A DNA stretch of 64,000 nt from JANLTP01 sp031363055 (lineage in GTDB: Bacteria > Pseudomonadota > Gammaproteobacteria > Burkholderiales > Burkholderiaceae_E): NCBI GenBank assembly GCA_031363055.1, contig JANLTP010000075.1, forward strand, positions 5,962-69,961. Direction: 5' to 3'. The notes below the pieces were generated by a model. It worked only from the letters and a program-made list of their open reading frames with translations. It was not told where the DNA came from and searched no databases. Both the position numbers and the translations under genes were made by a program. How positions within the stretch are numbered: position 1 is the first letter of the stretch; the number at the start of each line of letters is the position of its first letter. Shown here in pieces: positions 42,510 to 50,876 of this stretch.

Positions 42510-43743
42510 CCGCCTTGCGTTGCATGAATTCCGGCGTTGCCCAAGCCCGGGTGTCCATGATTTCCTTCAAGGTCGCAATGGCGTTCCAGACGTCCAGATA
42601 GCGGACATAAAGCGACGCGAATCCGAATCGCAAAATGTTCGGTGCTCTGAAGTCGCCGATCACGCCGCGTGCGATCAGTGCCTGCATGATCGCGTAGCCG
42701 TCAGGGTGTGTCAGCGCCACTTGACTACCGCGCAAGGCTGTTTCGCGCGGCGTTGCCAGACCGAACCCACTGAGCTCCTGATCGGCCAGCCGAATGAAGT
42801 GCTCGGTCAACCGCTCGCTTTTTTGGCGAAGCACCTGCAGATCAACGCCATCAAAGGCTTGTAGCGCCGCCTCGAGTGCGATCAGCCCCAACTGCGAGGC
42901 GGTGCCGACCAGCATTTGGTCGATACCGGGCGCTGGCTCGTACCCTTCAACGAAGGCAAACGGACGCGCGTGGCCGTGCCAGCCGGTGAGCGGCTGTCGC
43001 AGGGCGGCGTGATGGCGTCGCGCCGCAAACACGAAGGCGGGTGCACCGGGGCCGCCGTTCAAATACTTGTAGCCACAGCCAATTGCAAAGTCGACCTCGC
43101 AGCCGTTCAGATCACAGGGCATGGCACCGGCCGTATGGGCTAGATCCCATACCACCAGGGCGCCCGCGCTGTGTGCACGGCGGGTCAACTCGGCCATGTC
43201 GTAGCGTCGACCGGATTTGTAATTCACATGAGTCAAGGACACGATGGCCACGCGCTCGTCGATGGCGTCGGCCACCGCCTCGGGCTCAAGCGCCACAAAT
43301 TCGGCGTTCATGAGTTCGGCAACGCCGCTGCCAATGTAGGTATCGGTCGGGAAGTTACCCAACTCGCCCAGGATGCGATGTCGGCCGGGGCGCATGCGCA
43401 GCGCCGCAACCAGCACCTTGAACAGATTGACTGACGTCGAGTCGGCGACGATCAGCTCATCGGCCGCGGCACCGACCATGAGCGCGATACGGGCGCCCAC
43501 TCGTTGCGGCGCCGGATACCAATCGGCATCATTCCAGGAGCGTATCAGGCCTTGCGCCCACTCCTGTTCAATGGCCCGGCTCATGCGCGGCGGAACGCTC
43601 TTTGGCATCGCGCCCAGTGAATTGCCATCGAGATAAATGACCTCGGGGGGCAATTGAAATCGATCGCGACAAAAGGCCAGCGGATCGTCGGCGTCGAGTT
43701 GCGCAAAATCGGTGCGGGTCAGGCGCTGAGGGGCGGTATTCAT
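42502..43743 (-). CDS. kynU: Kynureninase
   Basis: PLP-dependent hydrolase of 413 residues that cleaves L-kynurenine to anthranilate and alanine. The N-terminal LPPEVIYLDGNSLGAMPKS, substrate loop, and PLP-lysine site CGYKYLNGGPGAPAFVF (Lys near 225) are all typical. The downstream GWHGHARPFAF matches the active-site segment of KynU. Length agrees with bacterial KynU. No tryptophan dioxygenase or kynurenine formamidase gene is nearby, so kynU stands apart from a pathway. It is divergent from the MBL-fold gene, with 81 bases between. The start MNTAPQRLTRTDF is chosen by alignment with the family N-terminus; longer upstream frames are not homologous. Confidence 0.94.
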   Translation of the reverse strand: MNTAPQRLTRTDFAQLDADDPLAFCRDRFQLPPEVIYLDGNSLGAMPKSVPPRMSRAIEQEWAQGLIRSWNDADWYPAPQRVGARIALMVGAAADELIVADSTSVNLFKVLVAALRMRPGRHRILGELGNFPTDTYIGSGVAELMNAEFVALEPEAVADAIDERVAIVSLTHVNYKSGRRYDMAELTRRAHSAGALVVWDLAHTAGAMPCDLNGCEVDFAIGCGYKYLNGGPGAPAFVFAARRHHAALRQPLTGWHGHARPFAFVEGYEPAPGIDQMLVGTASQLGLIALEAALQAFDGVDLQVLRQKSERLTEHFIRLADQELSGFGLATPRETALRGSQVALTHPDGYAIMQALIARGVIGDFRAPNILRFGFASLYVRYLDVWNAIATLKEIMDTRAWATPEFMQRKAVT

Positions 43744-43824
43744 CTTGGAGTGAAGTCTAACGGGTTTGTGACACACTGCAGGAAACCCCGCACAATCCCA
43801 CCTTGCTCGTTCTGGAGAGACCGT

Positions 43825-44586
43825 ATGCCGTCCTTGCATGCCCTGTGTTGTGGTCGTCTGAATGCGGATCGCAAGATCTTTTTCCCGGATGACGAATTGG
43901 GTCAGCGAATGAACCTGCCCGTGCCCGGCTATCTGGTGATTCATCCGAAAGGCAAGCTGTTGTTCGACACTGGCATTGACTGTCGTGCCGCTGTTGATCC
44001 GGTCGCCGTTCTGGGCCAGCGCCTGGCCAGTACCTTCAAATATGTGGCTGCACCTGACGAGCATATTGCCGGACAGCTTGCATTGCTGGATCTGAACTGC
44101 AACGACATCAGCCATGTCGCCAATTCACATTTGCACTTCGACCATTGCGGCTGCAATGTCTTGTTCCCGCGTGCCGGCTTTCTGGTGCAAGGGACCGAGC
44201 TCGCCGCTGCTCGAGCCCCCAAGAGTCATGCGTTTGCGCCCGGCTGGGACCATGCTCTCGACTACCAGGCGCTCGACGGTGAACACGATGTCTTCGGCGA
44301 TGGCAGCGTGCTCTTGTTTCCGACGCCGGGTCACACACCGGGCCATCAATCGTTAAAGGTACAGGTTGGCAAGGACCGCTGGTTTGTGATGACCGCCGAC
44401 GCCTGTTACACCGAGGAACATCTGGAGCGCGATCTGATACCCGGTGTGGTCTGGGATAGGTCGTTGATGCGCGAGTCGATGGCGCGGTTACGGCGACTCG
44501 GTGAGCGCAGCGATACACAACTGATGTTCGGCCATGATGATGAACAGTGGCAGCGGCTGCCGCCACGCGGACAAGCCATCTCTTAG
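43825..44586 (+). CDS. MBL-fold metallohydrolase (N-acyl-homoserine-lactonase-like)
   Basis: Metallo-beta-lactamase-fold hydrolase of 253 residues. Metal site HLHFDHCG near residue 98, later FPTPGHTPGHQSL near 166 with the third His, and TADACYTEEH with the bridging Asp are all present. The early PVPGYLVIHPKGKLLFDTGIDCR segment resembles lactonases of the AttM/AiiB group. The natural substrate could be a lactone or another ester; sequence does not decide. GGAGAGA lies just before ATG 43825. The stop overlaps the convergent P450 stop by 4 bases. Confidence 0.87.
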   Translation: MPSLHALCCGRLNADRKIFFPDDELGQRMNLPVPGYLVIHPKGKLLFDTGIDCRAAVDPVAVLGQRLASTFKYVAAPDEHIAGQLALLDLNCNDISHVANSHLHFDHCGCNVLFPRAGFLVQGTELAAARAPKSHAFAPGWDHALDYQALDGEHDVFGDGSVLLFPTPGHTPGHQSLKVQVGKDRWFVMTADACYTEEHLERDLIPGVVWDRSLMRESMARLRRLGERSDTQLMFGHDDEQWQRLPPRGQAIS

Positions 44587-46049
44587 GGGGAGCGCCTGGC
44601 CAGTCGCATGGTCAGTCCCTGCGGCGACATGGTGAAGTACATACCCTCGCGGGCTTCGCCGCCGTCGGGCGTATCGACTGAGGCGATCGTGAAACTCGAT
44701 AGCAACATGGACATCGACATCTTCATTTCGAGCAACGCCAGGTAGCGACCCGGACAGACGCGGGGGCCGGCGCCGAAGGGCATGGCAACGCGCTTGGCGC
44801 TGCTGTGTGCGCCGGATGATTCATCGGCGATCCAGCGTTCCGGCTCAAAGGCGTCGGGCCGTTGGAAGTACGGTTCGCTGACGCTGTCATGACGCAGCAC
44901 ACCCCATAAAACGGTGCCCTTGGGAACCTGGACATCGGCAATCTGCGTGTCATGCAGTGCTTGCAGGCTGATGAACGGCGCCACTGGCTTCAGACGCATG
45001 GCCTCGTTGATGCAGGCGTCCAGGTAAGGCATGGAATCCATCAACTCGGGCGTGAAGGCCTGCGGATTGCCGGCAGCGCTGCCCAGGGTCTGCAAGATTT
45101 CGGCGGTCAGGCGCTGCAGGCTTTCCGGCCGCCGATGCAGCAGATAAATCAGCCAGGCGACGGTGTTGGCGGTCGTGTCTTCACCAGCCAGCAGCATGGT
45201 CAACACATTGCCGGCGACGGCGGTGTCGTCAAAGCTGCCGGGGCTCTGTGATTCGCCGGGCGCGTCGGCCGCGACCAGCATCGCTTGCAACAAATTGCGC
45301 GGTTTTTCACGCAAGCTTGCGTCGGCGGCGAGTTGCTGACGCGCTTGGGCGACGAAGCGCGCAATTTCGCGATTGATCACCACCACACTGTGATCGAGTT
45401 CGCGGTCGGCGCGAGTCTTGAACCAGCGCCAGTAAGGCAGCGAACTGAGGACCCGGCGAAACACGGCGGGCAGTACCTTGTCGAGATGTTGCTGGATGAC
45501 TTCGTCACCGGCCTCCAGAGTATTGATGTCCTCACCGAGCGCGAGACCCGCGATGGTGTCGACGGTGTAGCGCATCAGCTCGGGTTGCAGCGGCAGCACG
45601 GTTGCAGCGTCGGCCGCTTTTTGCCAGCGCGACTGCAGCCGCGCGGTGACCTTGGTCATTTGCGGGAAATATTGACGAATATGGCCGGGTGCAAAACTGG
45701 CCATGACAATCCGTCGCTGGGTGCGCCAGGCATCGCCTTCGGCACTGAACACGCCGGGCGGCAAGCCCATTTCGCGGCTGACCAGTCGCGACTGCGGATT
45801 ACGCTGCCAGCCATCGGGCCGGTTGCGCATGACCTCGGCCAACAGCGCATGATCGGCGATCACCAGAATATCGCGTTTCAGGAAGCGCATCCGGAATATC
45901 TTGCCGAGGCTGCGTGCCCAGCGCTCGACGTCCTGGTGGACGGTCGTCTTGTTGATTTGCCCGGCATTGCCGAGGATCGGCCACATGGGCGGGTGCGGCA
46001 GTTCGGCAATCTGGCGCAATGGCGTGGCGGCTTGGGCGATGGTGTTCAT
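44583..46049 (-). CDS. Cytochrome P450
   Basis: Haem monooxygenase of 488 residues. The I-helix motif AGEDTTANTVAWLIYLL near 280, the K-helix INEAMRLKP (ExxR) near 350, and the haem-binding FGAGPRVCPGRYLAL near 430 (Cys ligand) are all intact. There is no N-terminal membrane anchor, so it is a soluble bacterial type that needs a separate ferredoxin and reductase; none is encoded nearby. The substrate is unknown. Next on the same strand upstream is an alpha/beta hydrolase, 45 bases away, which could share the transcript. Confidence 0.95.
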   Translation of the reverse strand: MNTIAQAATPLRQIAELPHPPMWPILGNAGQINKTTVHQDVERWARSLGKIFRMRFLKRDILVIADHALLAEVMRNRPDGWQRNPQSRLVSREMGLPPGVFSAEGDAWRTQRRIVMASFAPGHIRQYFPQMTKVTARLQSRWQKAADAATVLPLQPELMRYTVDTIAGLALGEDINTLEAGDEVIQQHLDKVLPAVFRRVLSSLPYWRWFKTRADRELDHSVVVINREIARFVAQARQQLAADASLREKPRNLLQAMLVAADAPGESQSPGSFDDTAVAGNVLTMLLAGEDTTANTVAWLIYLLHRRPESLQRLTAEILQTLGSAAGNPQAFTPELMDSMPYLDACINEAMRLKPVAPFISLQALHDTQIADVQVPKGTVLWGVLRHDSVSEPYFQRPDAFEPERWIADESSGAHSSAKRVAMPFGAGPRVCPGRYLALLEMKMSMSMLLSSFTIASVDTPDGGEAREGMYFTMSPQGLTMRLARRSP

Positions 46050-46094
46050 GCAGTGATACTACAAGCGAATGCGGCGCCGGGACACGCAAAAAAT

Positions 46095-47021
46095 CTAACG
46101 ATAGTGGGCGCGCGCCAGTAATTCGGTCACAGACTCGATGATGACCTTCGGATTCTCGCTATGTACATTGTGGCCAGCGCCGGGCGCAAGCACCCAGCGG
46201 CCGTCGGCCAGGGTGGACGCTACCCGCTCGGCATCTTCCTGCCAGAAGACGCGACTGTTGGCGCCGCGAATCACCTGCGCCGGGCACCGAATACGGCTGA
46301 GGTCATCCCAGAGCGCCAGGCGTTCGCGAGCGAAGGATTCCGAGCGCAACTGGACATAACGGCCGGGATCATACTTCCAGCGCCAGCGGCCATCCGCGCT
46401 CTCTCGCAGGGCAATCTGCAAGCTGCGGCGCAGCGACTGCGGGTTACGGGTTGGCGTGAAGGCGAGCACCTGGCGCACGGCGTCATCGATCGATCCGAAG
46501 TCCTTGGCCTGCGCGATCAGCCCGCGAATCTGGCGCGTGCCTTCCTCGCGCGGTTCGGGACCGATATCAACCAAGGTTAATGCAGCCACGCGCTGCGGCG
46601 CGTGAGCGGCCAGCGAAATCGACGTGAATCCGCCCATCGAATGACCCACCAGCGCGACCTGTTCGAGCCCCAGGTGATCGAGGAACGCCAGCACGTCTGT
46701 GCGCTGGCTGCTGATTCGATAGTCGACATCGGCGGACCAGTCAGAATCGCCGTGGCCGCGGGCATCCAGGGCCAGACAGCGCCAGGTCTTTCTGAGTCCG
46801 AGGCAGACCAGATCCCAGGCATGTGCGGTCAGGCCGCCGCCGTGTAACAGCACGATGGTGTTGCGGCCCTCAACACCACCCCAATCGAGATATCGAAAGT
46901 TCAGCCCGTTCAAGCTGACCCGATGCGCTTGAGGCAAAGTCAGCGATGCATCGTTCAGTGACCAACGCGCCGCACCATCACGCAGCAGTTGCAAATGTTC
47001 GGAAGCAGGCAGGCTCATCAA
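46095..47021 (-). CDS. Alpha/beta hydrolase
   Basis: Serine hydrolase of 308 residues. The oxyanion HGGG (LLHGGGLTAHAWD) is near residue 59, nucleophile elbow GHSMGG near 125, and the catalytic His is in GAGHNVHSENP near 280. An Asp-containing RGHGDSDW segment lies between. It resembles esterases and meta-cleavage hydrolases; the exact ester or C-C substrate is open. It lies directly upstream of the P450 gene on the same strand. Confidence 0.88.
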   Translation of the reverse strand: MMSLPASEHLQLLRDGAARWSLNDASLTLPQAHRVSLNGLNFRYLDWGGVEGRNTIVLLHGGGLTAHAWDLVCLGLRKTWRCLALDARGHGDSDWSADVDYRISSQRTDVLAFLDHLGLEQVALVGHSMGGFTSISLAAHAPQRVAALTLVDIGPEPREEGTRQIRGLIAQAKDFGSIDDAVRQVLAFTPTRNPQSLRRSLQIALRESADGRWRWKYDPGRYVQLRSESFARERLALWDDLSRIRCPAQVIRGANSRVFWQEDAERVASTLADGRWVLAPGAGHNVHSENPKVIIESVTELLARAHYR

Positions 47022-47090
47022 TAAATTTGCGGGAACCGCTCGGTGTGCTGCACAGGACGCTTGAGCGACCCAGCAGTGCGCCGGATCGAC

Positions 47091-48104
47091 CTACTTACCG
47101 AGCTGCTTTTTGACATCGAGGCCCACACCCTTGTTGACAAATTGATCGGTGGCGACTTTGCTCAGATCGACCTCGCCGGCCTTGTACAAACCAGCGCGCA
47201 CCATCTTGTCATAAAAACTCTTTACGCGCGCCAGGTCGACCGCGCCGATGCCCTTGGTGAGCGCCTCACCGGAGTCGATGATGTTCAGTTCGATAAAGGT
47301 CTTGACTTCGGCGTTGATCAATTCATCGGTCATGTCCGGATTGGCTTGCCGGATCAGCGCATTGGTGGCCTTGCGATCACCGTACATGAAGTTGTACCAG
47401 CCAATGATCGAGGCGTCGACAAAGCGCTTGACCACATCGGGTTTGTTCTTGATGAAGTCGCTGCGCGCCTCGACGGTGGTGCTCAAAGTGTTCCAGCCCT
47501 GGTCGGCCAGCAGAAACACCTTTGGCTTGGCGCCCTGTGCGGCGGCACTGAACGGCTCGCTACTGGCGTAACCTTGCTGCACCATTTTTTTGTCCTGCAT
47601 GAACTGGGCGAGGCTGAAGTTGTACGGCTTGACCTGCTCGTCTTTGAAGCCGTGTTCACTCTTGAGCCACTGCCAGTAACTGAATTGCCCGTCCTTGCCG
47701 ACCAGTACCGTCTTGGCGTTTTTCAGATCGGCGAAGTCCTTGTAGGCGCCCTCATGGGCCATCAGAATTTGCGGGTCGCGCTGGAAAAAGGAGGCGACCA
47801 CCAAGGTCGGAATGCCATTCTTGACATTGTCAAAGGAGTGCAGCAAATTGCCGGTCATCAGAAAGTCGAGCTTGCCGGCGGACAACAAAGGCCGGTTGTT
47901 GACTTGTGGCCCACCTTGAATAATATCGACCTCGAGGCCGAATTTTTTATAGGTGCCGTCGGCCAGCGCCTGATAGAACCCGCCATGTCCGCCTTGTGCT
48001 CGCCAATTGGTGCCAAAGCTGACTTTATCTTGTGCGTTCACCGCCTGTTGTGCAAATATCAGCAGCAGTGCGCCCAGACAGCGCAAAATAAATGAATGTG
48101 TCAT
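47091..48104 (-). CDS. ABC transporter substrate-binding protein (NMT1/SsuA-type)
   Basis: Periplasmic binding protein of 337 residues with a signal peptide (MTHSFILRCLGALLLIFAQQAVNA). The mature part shows KVSFGTNWRAQGGHGGFYQALADG, GQFSYWQWLKSEHGF and GYASSEPFSAAAQ, a pattern of NMT1/sulfonate/nitrate-type binding proteins. A clean GAGGAG site precedes ATG 48104. The permease and ATPase genes for this class lie upstream on the same strand at 49184-50876, but an opposite-strand gene intervenes. Ligand unknown; the linked creatininase-family gene may hint at an amide or ring compound. Confidence 0.88.
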   Translation of the reverse strand: MTHSFILRCLGALLLIFAQQAVNAQDKVSFGTNWRAQGGHGGFYQALADGTYKKFGLEVDIIQGGPQVNNRPLLSAGKLDFLMTGNLLHSFDNVKNGIPTLVVASFFQRDPQILMAHEGAYKDFADLKNAKTVLVGKDGQFSYWQWLKSEHGFKDEQVKPYNFSLAQFMQDKKMVQQGYASSEPFSAAAQGAKPKVFLLADQGWNTLSTTVEARSDFIKNKPDVVKRFVDASIIGWYNFMYGDRKATNALIRQANPDMTDELINAEVKTFIELNIIDSGEALTKGIGAVDLARVKSFYDKMVRAGLYKAGEVDLSKVATDQFVNKGVGLDVKKQLGK

Positions 48105-48168
48105 TGCGGACTCCTCAAAGCTGTAAAGTGACGGCTTAATGTTAGACCAAGACGTTAGAGCACGATTG

Positions 48169-49248
48169 ATGAACCCTTCCGAAAACCTGTCGAATTCGCC
48201 CGGCCGCATGTGCCCGATCGACTATTACTATGGCGCCGCTGCGATCGCCGATGCACCGACGGCAGTGGCCGATTGCGCCTGGATTGTCGGTGGCCTGTAC
48301 GGCAACCCGTTTGCGCTGGACGTTATCGAGCAGGCCTTCGACGCCGAAGCGTCGCACCACAAACGGCTGATCTTTAACGGCGACTTCCATTGGTTCGATG
48401 CCGAGCCGGACTGGTTCGCGCGGATTCAAAATCGGGTGTTGCAGTACGATGCCTTGCGCGGCAATGTTGAAACCGAATGTTCACGAGCTGCTTGCGATCC
48501 AGCCATCGGCTGCGGCTGTGCTTATCCCTCGTATGTCGATGACGAAGTGGTCAATCGCTCGAACCGTATCCTCGGGGAGCTCTGGCAAGCCTGTCATTCC
48601 GGCGGATTCGCGGGCGCGCTGCAGCAACTGTCCCAATACCGACATCTCGAAATTGGTGACGCCCGTATTGCCGTTGTGCACGGTGACCTCGATTCATTGG
48701 CCGGCTGGACCTTCGACACCGATGCGTTGTCGAGCCGCGTTGGGCTCATGAAAGCCGGCCGCATGTTGTCGGAGTCGGCGTTTGATATCGTCGCCTGCAG
48801 TCACACCTGTGCGCCGGTGCTGCGCCGCTTCGAGTATCCGGGTGAGGAGCCTCGAACCTTGGTCAATAACGGCGCTGCCGGCATGCCGAACTTCAGGAAC
48901 GACCTGGGCGGGGTGGTGACGCGCATTTCGGAGGTGCCGTTATCGCGCATCGGCGAGCAGCGTCTGCGAGCCCTGCGATTGCGAGTGTTGCATGAACGAC
49001 AGCAGGCCGGTGTCTGGGTCGAATCGATTGCCATTGACTATGATCCGGAGCAGTGGTGGCAACTGTTCTCCTCTCGCTGGCCGCCAGGCAGCGATGCCGA
49101 GGCATCTTATGGAGCCCGAATTCAGCACGGCTGCAGTGCCTCGATTCAGCAGGCTTACCCGAGCCTGGCGGGCCGACGGGCGACTATCGCTCGCGAATTA
49201 ATTCGCTCTCGTGCCAGCGTCCCAGCAACGCCTTCGACAGACCGTTAA
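48169..49248 (+). CDS. Calcineurin-like phosphoesterase relative with degenerate active site
   Basis: Soluble protein of about 359 residues. It follows the layout of YfcE/MJ0936-type phosphoesterases: IVGGLYGNPFALDVIE matches SDIHGNLxAL, LIFNGDFHWF matches GDxxGYG, RGNVETE matches GNHD, VVHGDLDS matches the next His loop, and CSHTCAP matches GHTH. Most metal ligands are replaced: DxH reads GxY, and GHTH reads SHTC. A cysteine-rich insertion (CSRAACDPAIGCGC) follows RGNVETE. It may therefore not be a phosphatase. The start at 48169 is preferred, ATG 48139 being another choice. The last 65 bases overlap the antisense permease gene. Confidence 0.6.
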   Translation: MNPSENLSNSPGRMCPIDYYYGAAAIADAPTAVADCAWIVGGLYGNPFALDVIEQAFDAEASHHKRLIFNGDFHWFDAEPDWFARIQNRVLQYDALRGNVETECSRAACDPAIGCGCAYPSYVDDEVVNRSNRILGELWQACHSGGFAGALQQLSQYRHLEIGDARIAVVHGDLDSLAGWTFDTDALSSRVGLMKAGRMLSESAFDIVACSHTCAPVLRRFEYPGEEPRTLVNNGAAGMPNFRNDLGGVVTRISEVPLSRIGEQRLRALRLRVLHERQQAGVWVESIAIDYDPEQWWQLFSSRWPPGSDAEASYGARIQHGCSASIQQAYPSLAGRRATIARELIRSRASVPATPSTDR

Positions 49249-49984
49249 GTGCGATAAAAATCGCGATTCCGGTCAGCGAAATCAGCAGCAGGGCGGCGAA
49301 CATCCGAGGTATTTCGTTGCGAAAACTGGCCTCGAGTACGCGCGAGGCTAGCCCGGTATTCTTGCCAGCCGAGCCGGCCACGAATTCGGCCACGACCGCA
49401 CCGACCAGCGACAGGCCACCGGCAATTCGCAGTCCGGCCAGAAAATAGGGCAAGGCGCTCGGTGCCAGTAACAGCCGCAGCCGTTGCCACGGCGTCGCTT
49501 TGTACAAGGTAAAAAGATCGCGCAGATTGTGATCGGCGCTGCGCAAGCCGATCACGGTATTTGAGAGGATCGGGAAAAACGCGACGATCCAGGCGCAGAT
49601 CAAGAGCGCGGCGAAGGTGCTGTCGACGTAAATCAGAATCAGCGGTGCAATCGCGACGATCGGCGTGACCTGCAAGATGACCGCGAACGGGAACAGGGCG
49701 ATTTCAACCCAGCGCGACAGCGCGAACACAACGGCGATCAAAATTCCGCCGGCAATGGCGACGACCAGGGCGGCTGCCGTGAGTTTCACCGTGAACCACC
49801 AGGACGCTGACAACGACGACCAGTCCTTGAGCAAACTGCTCCCGATAAGACTCGGTGCGGGAATGACATAGTGTGGAATCTGATAAGCCCGCACCCACCA
49901 TTCCCAACCCGCCAGAGCTAACAGGAGCAGCAGGCCGGGCACGACGATGCGCAGCATTTTTTCGGGCTGCTCAACGGCGGCCAT
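49184..49984 (-). CDS. ABC transporter permease (SsuC/TauC-type)
   Basis: Membrane permease of 266 residues with six helices and the BPD inner-membrane motif EFVAGSAGKNTGLASRVLEA near residue 215, plus PSLIGSSLLKDW near the start. It works with the ATPase of the next gene upstream and the binding protein at 47091-48104. ATG at 49984 overlaps the ATPase 3' end by 14 bases; longer frames inside the ATPase gene are not homologous. Its 3' end overlaps the convergent phosphoesterase-like gene by 65 bases. Confidence 0.92.
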   Translation of the reverse strand: MAAVEQPEKMLRIVVPGLLLLLALAGWEWWVRAYQIPHYVIPAPSLIGSSLLKDWSSLSASWWFTVKLTAAALVVAIAGGILIAVVFALSRWVEIALFPFAVILQVTPIVAIAPLILIYVDSTFAALLICAWIVAFFPILSNTVIGLRSADHNLRDLFTLYKATPWQRLRLLLAPSALPYFLAGLRIAGGLSLVGAVVAEFVAGSAGKNTGLASRVLEASFRNEIPRMFAALLLISLTGIAIFIALNGLSKALLGRWHESELIRER

Positions 49985-50876
49985 GGTTGACCTCGTCCTG
50001 GGCCGTGCCACTCGCCCCGTCACTCGCCCCACCGCTTGCACCGTCGCTTGCACCGTCGCGCGCCGCGTCATCGGCCTGGCGCAGACTCCGGGAGACCAAC
50101 CGGCAGATTTCGCCATAGCGCGCCGATGTCCGAAAGTCTTCATCGCGCGGGTACGGCTCGTCGATGGCAATATCGTCAATGATGCGGCCTGGCCGCGCGG
50201 CCATGACCAGAATACGACTCGACAGATAGACCGACTCATAGACACTGTGGGTCACAAACACGACCGTGAATTGGTGTTGCCGCCAAAGTCCCAGCACATC
50301 GTTGTTCAGCTTGATGCGGGTCATCTCGTCGAGCGCTGCAAACGGCTCGTCCATGAGCAGCAGCTTGGGTCGAGTGACCAGGGCGCGCGCGATCGATACT
50401 CGCATTTTCATGCCACCGGACAGCTCGCGTGGGTACACCTGCGCAAAGTCTGACAAACCGACCATCGCCAACACCTGGGCGACACGCTCGCGGGTTTCAG
50501 TCGCCGGACGGTCAGCGATCCGCAAAGGTAGACCGACATTGTCGGCAACGCTTGCCCATGGCATCAAGGTCGGCTCCTGAAACACGAAGCCGATCTGGTC
50601 GTGGGTGGCGCCGATGCTGCTTGTCAGGTCGTCGCTGCTTGCAACGCCGTCGCCGCTGGTAACGCCGCTGCTCCTCGTAACGTCGTCGCCTTGAAGGGTT
50701 CCCGAGCTGGGGCTGGCCAGACCCGCAATCAGTCGTAACGCGGTACTTTTGCCACAACCGGAAGGCCCCAGGAAGCTCACGAATTCGCCGGCCTGCAACG
50801 CCAGCGAACAATGCTCCAATGCGACCGTACCGTTGGCGTAAACCTTGCCAACGTCCTGCAGACGAATCAGCGCCAT
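49971..50876 (-). CDS. ABC transporter ATPase (SsuB/TauB-type) with repeat insertion
   Basis: Cytoplasmic ATPase of 301 residues. Walker A is LGPSGCGKST near 37, Q-loop GFVFQEPTLMPW near 96, signature LSGGMKMR near 149 and Walker B LLLMDEPFAALDE near 170. Between Walker A and Q-loop lies an extra segment of about 25 residues made of 6-residue repeats (SSGVTS, GDGVAS, SDDLTS). The tail has repeats of DGAS. Both are low-complexity insertions seldom seen in this family. It sits downstream of the creatininase gene, overlapping it by 10 bases, and drives uptake via the permease. Confidence 0.93.
   Translation of the reverse strand: MALIRLQDVGKVYANGTVALEHCSLALQAGEFVSFLGPSGCGKSTALRLIAGLASPSSGTLQGDDVTRSSGVTSGDGVASSDDLTSSIGATHDQIGFVFQEPTLMPWASVADNVGLPLRIADRPATETRERVAQVLAMVGLSDFAQVYPRELSGGMKMRVSIARALVTRPKLLLMDEPFAALDEMTRIKLNNDVLGLWRQHQFTVVFVTHSVYESVYLSSRILVMAARPGRIIDDIAIDEPYPRDEDFRTSARYGEICRLVSRSLRQADDAARDGASDGASGGASDGASGTAQDEVNHGRR
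50002..50061 (-). repeat. Five 12-bp tandem units in the ATPase C-terminus
   Basis: Units at 50002, 50014, 50026, 50038 and 50050 (12 bases each) share GCACCGTCGCTT-like sequence and encode four-residue units (DGAS, GGAS). They extend the ATPase tail just before the permease start. Confidence 0.7.
50623..50694 (-). repeat. Four 18-bp tandem units inside the ABC ATPase
   Basis: Units start at 50623, 50641, 50659 and 50677 with core GTAACGCCGTCGCCGCTG, and encode six-residue repeats between Walker A and the Q-loop of the ATPase. The frame is preserved. Confidence 0.75.

Noticed and set aside
43744..44115. N-terminal extension of kynureninase
   Set aside because: It is antisense to the MBL-fold gene and unlike kynureninases; MNTAPQRL fits the known N-terminus.
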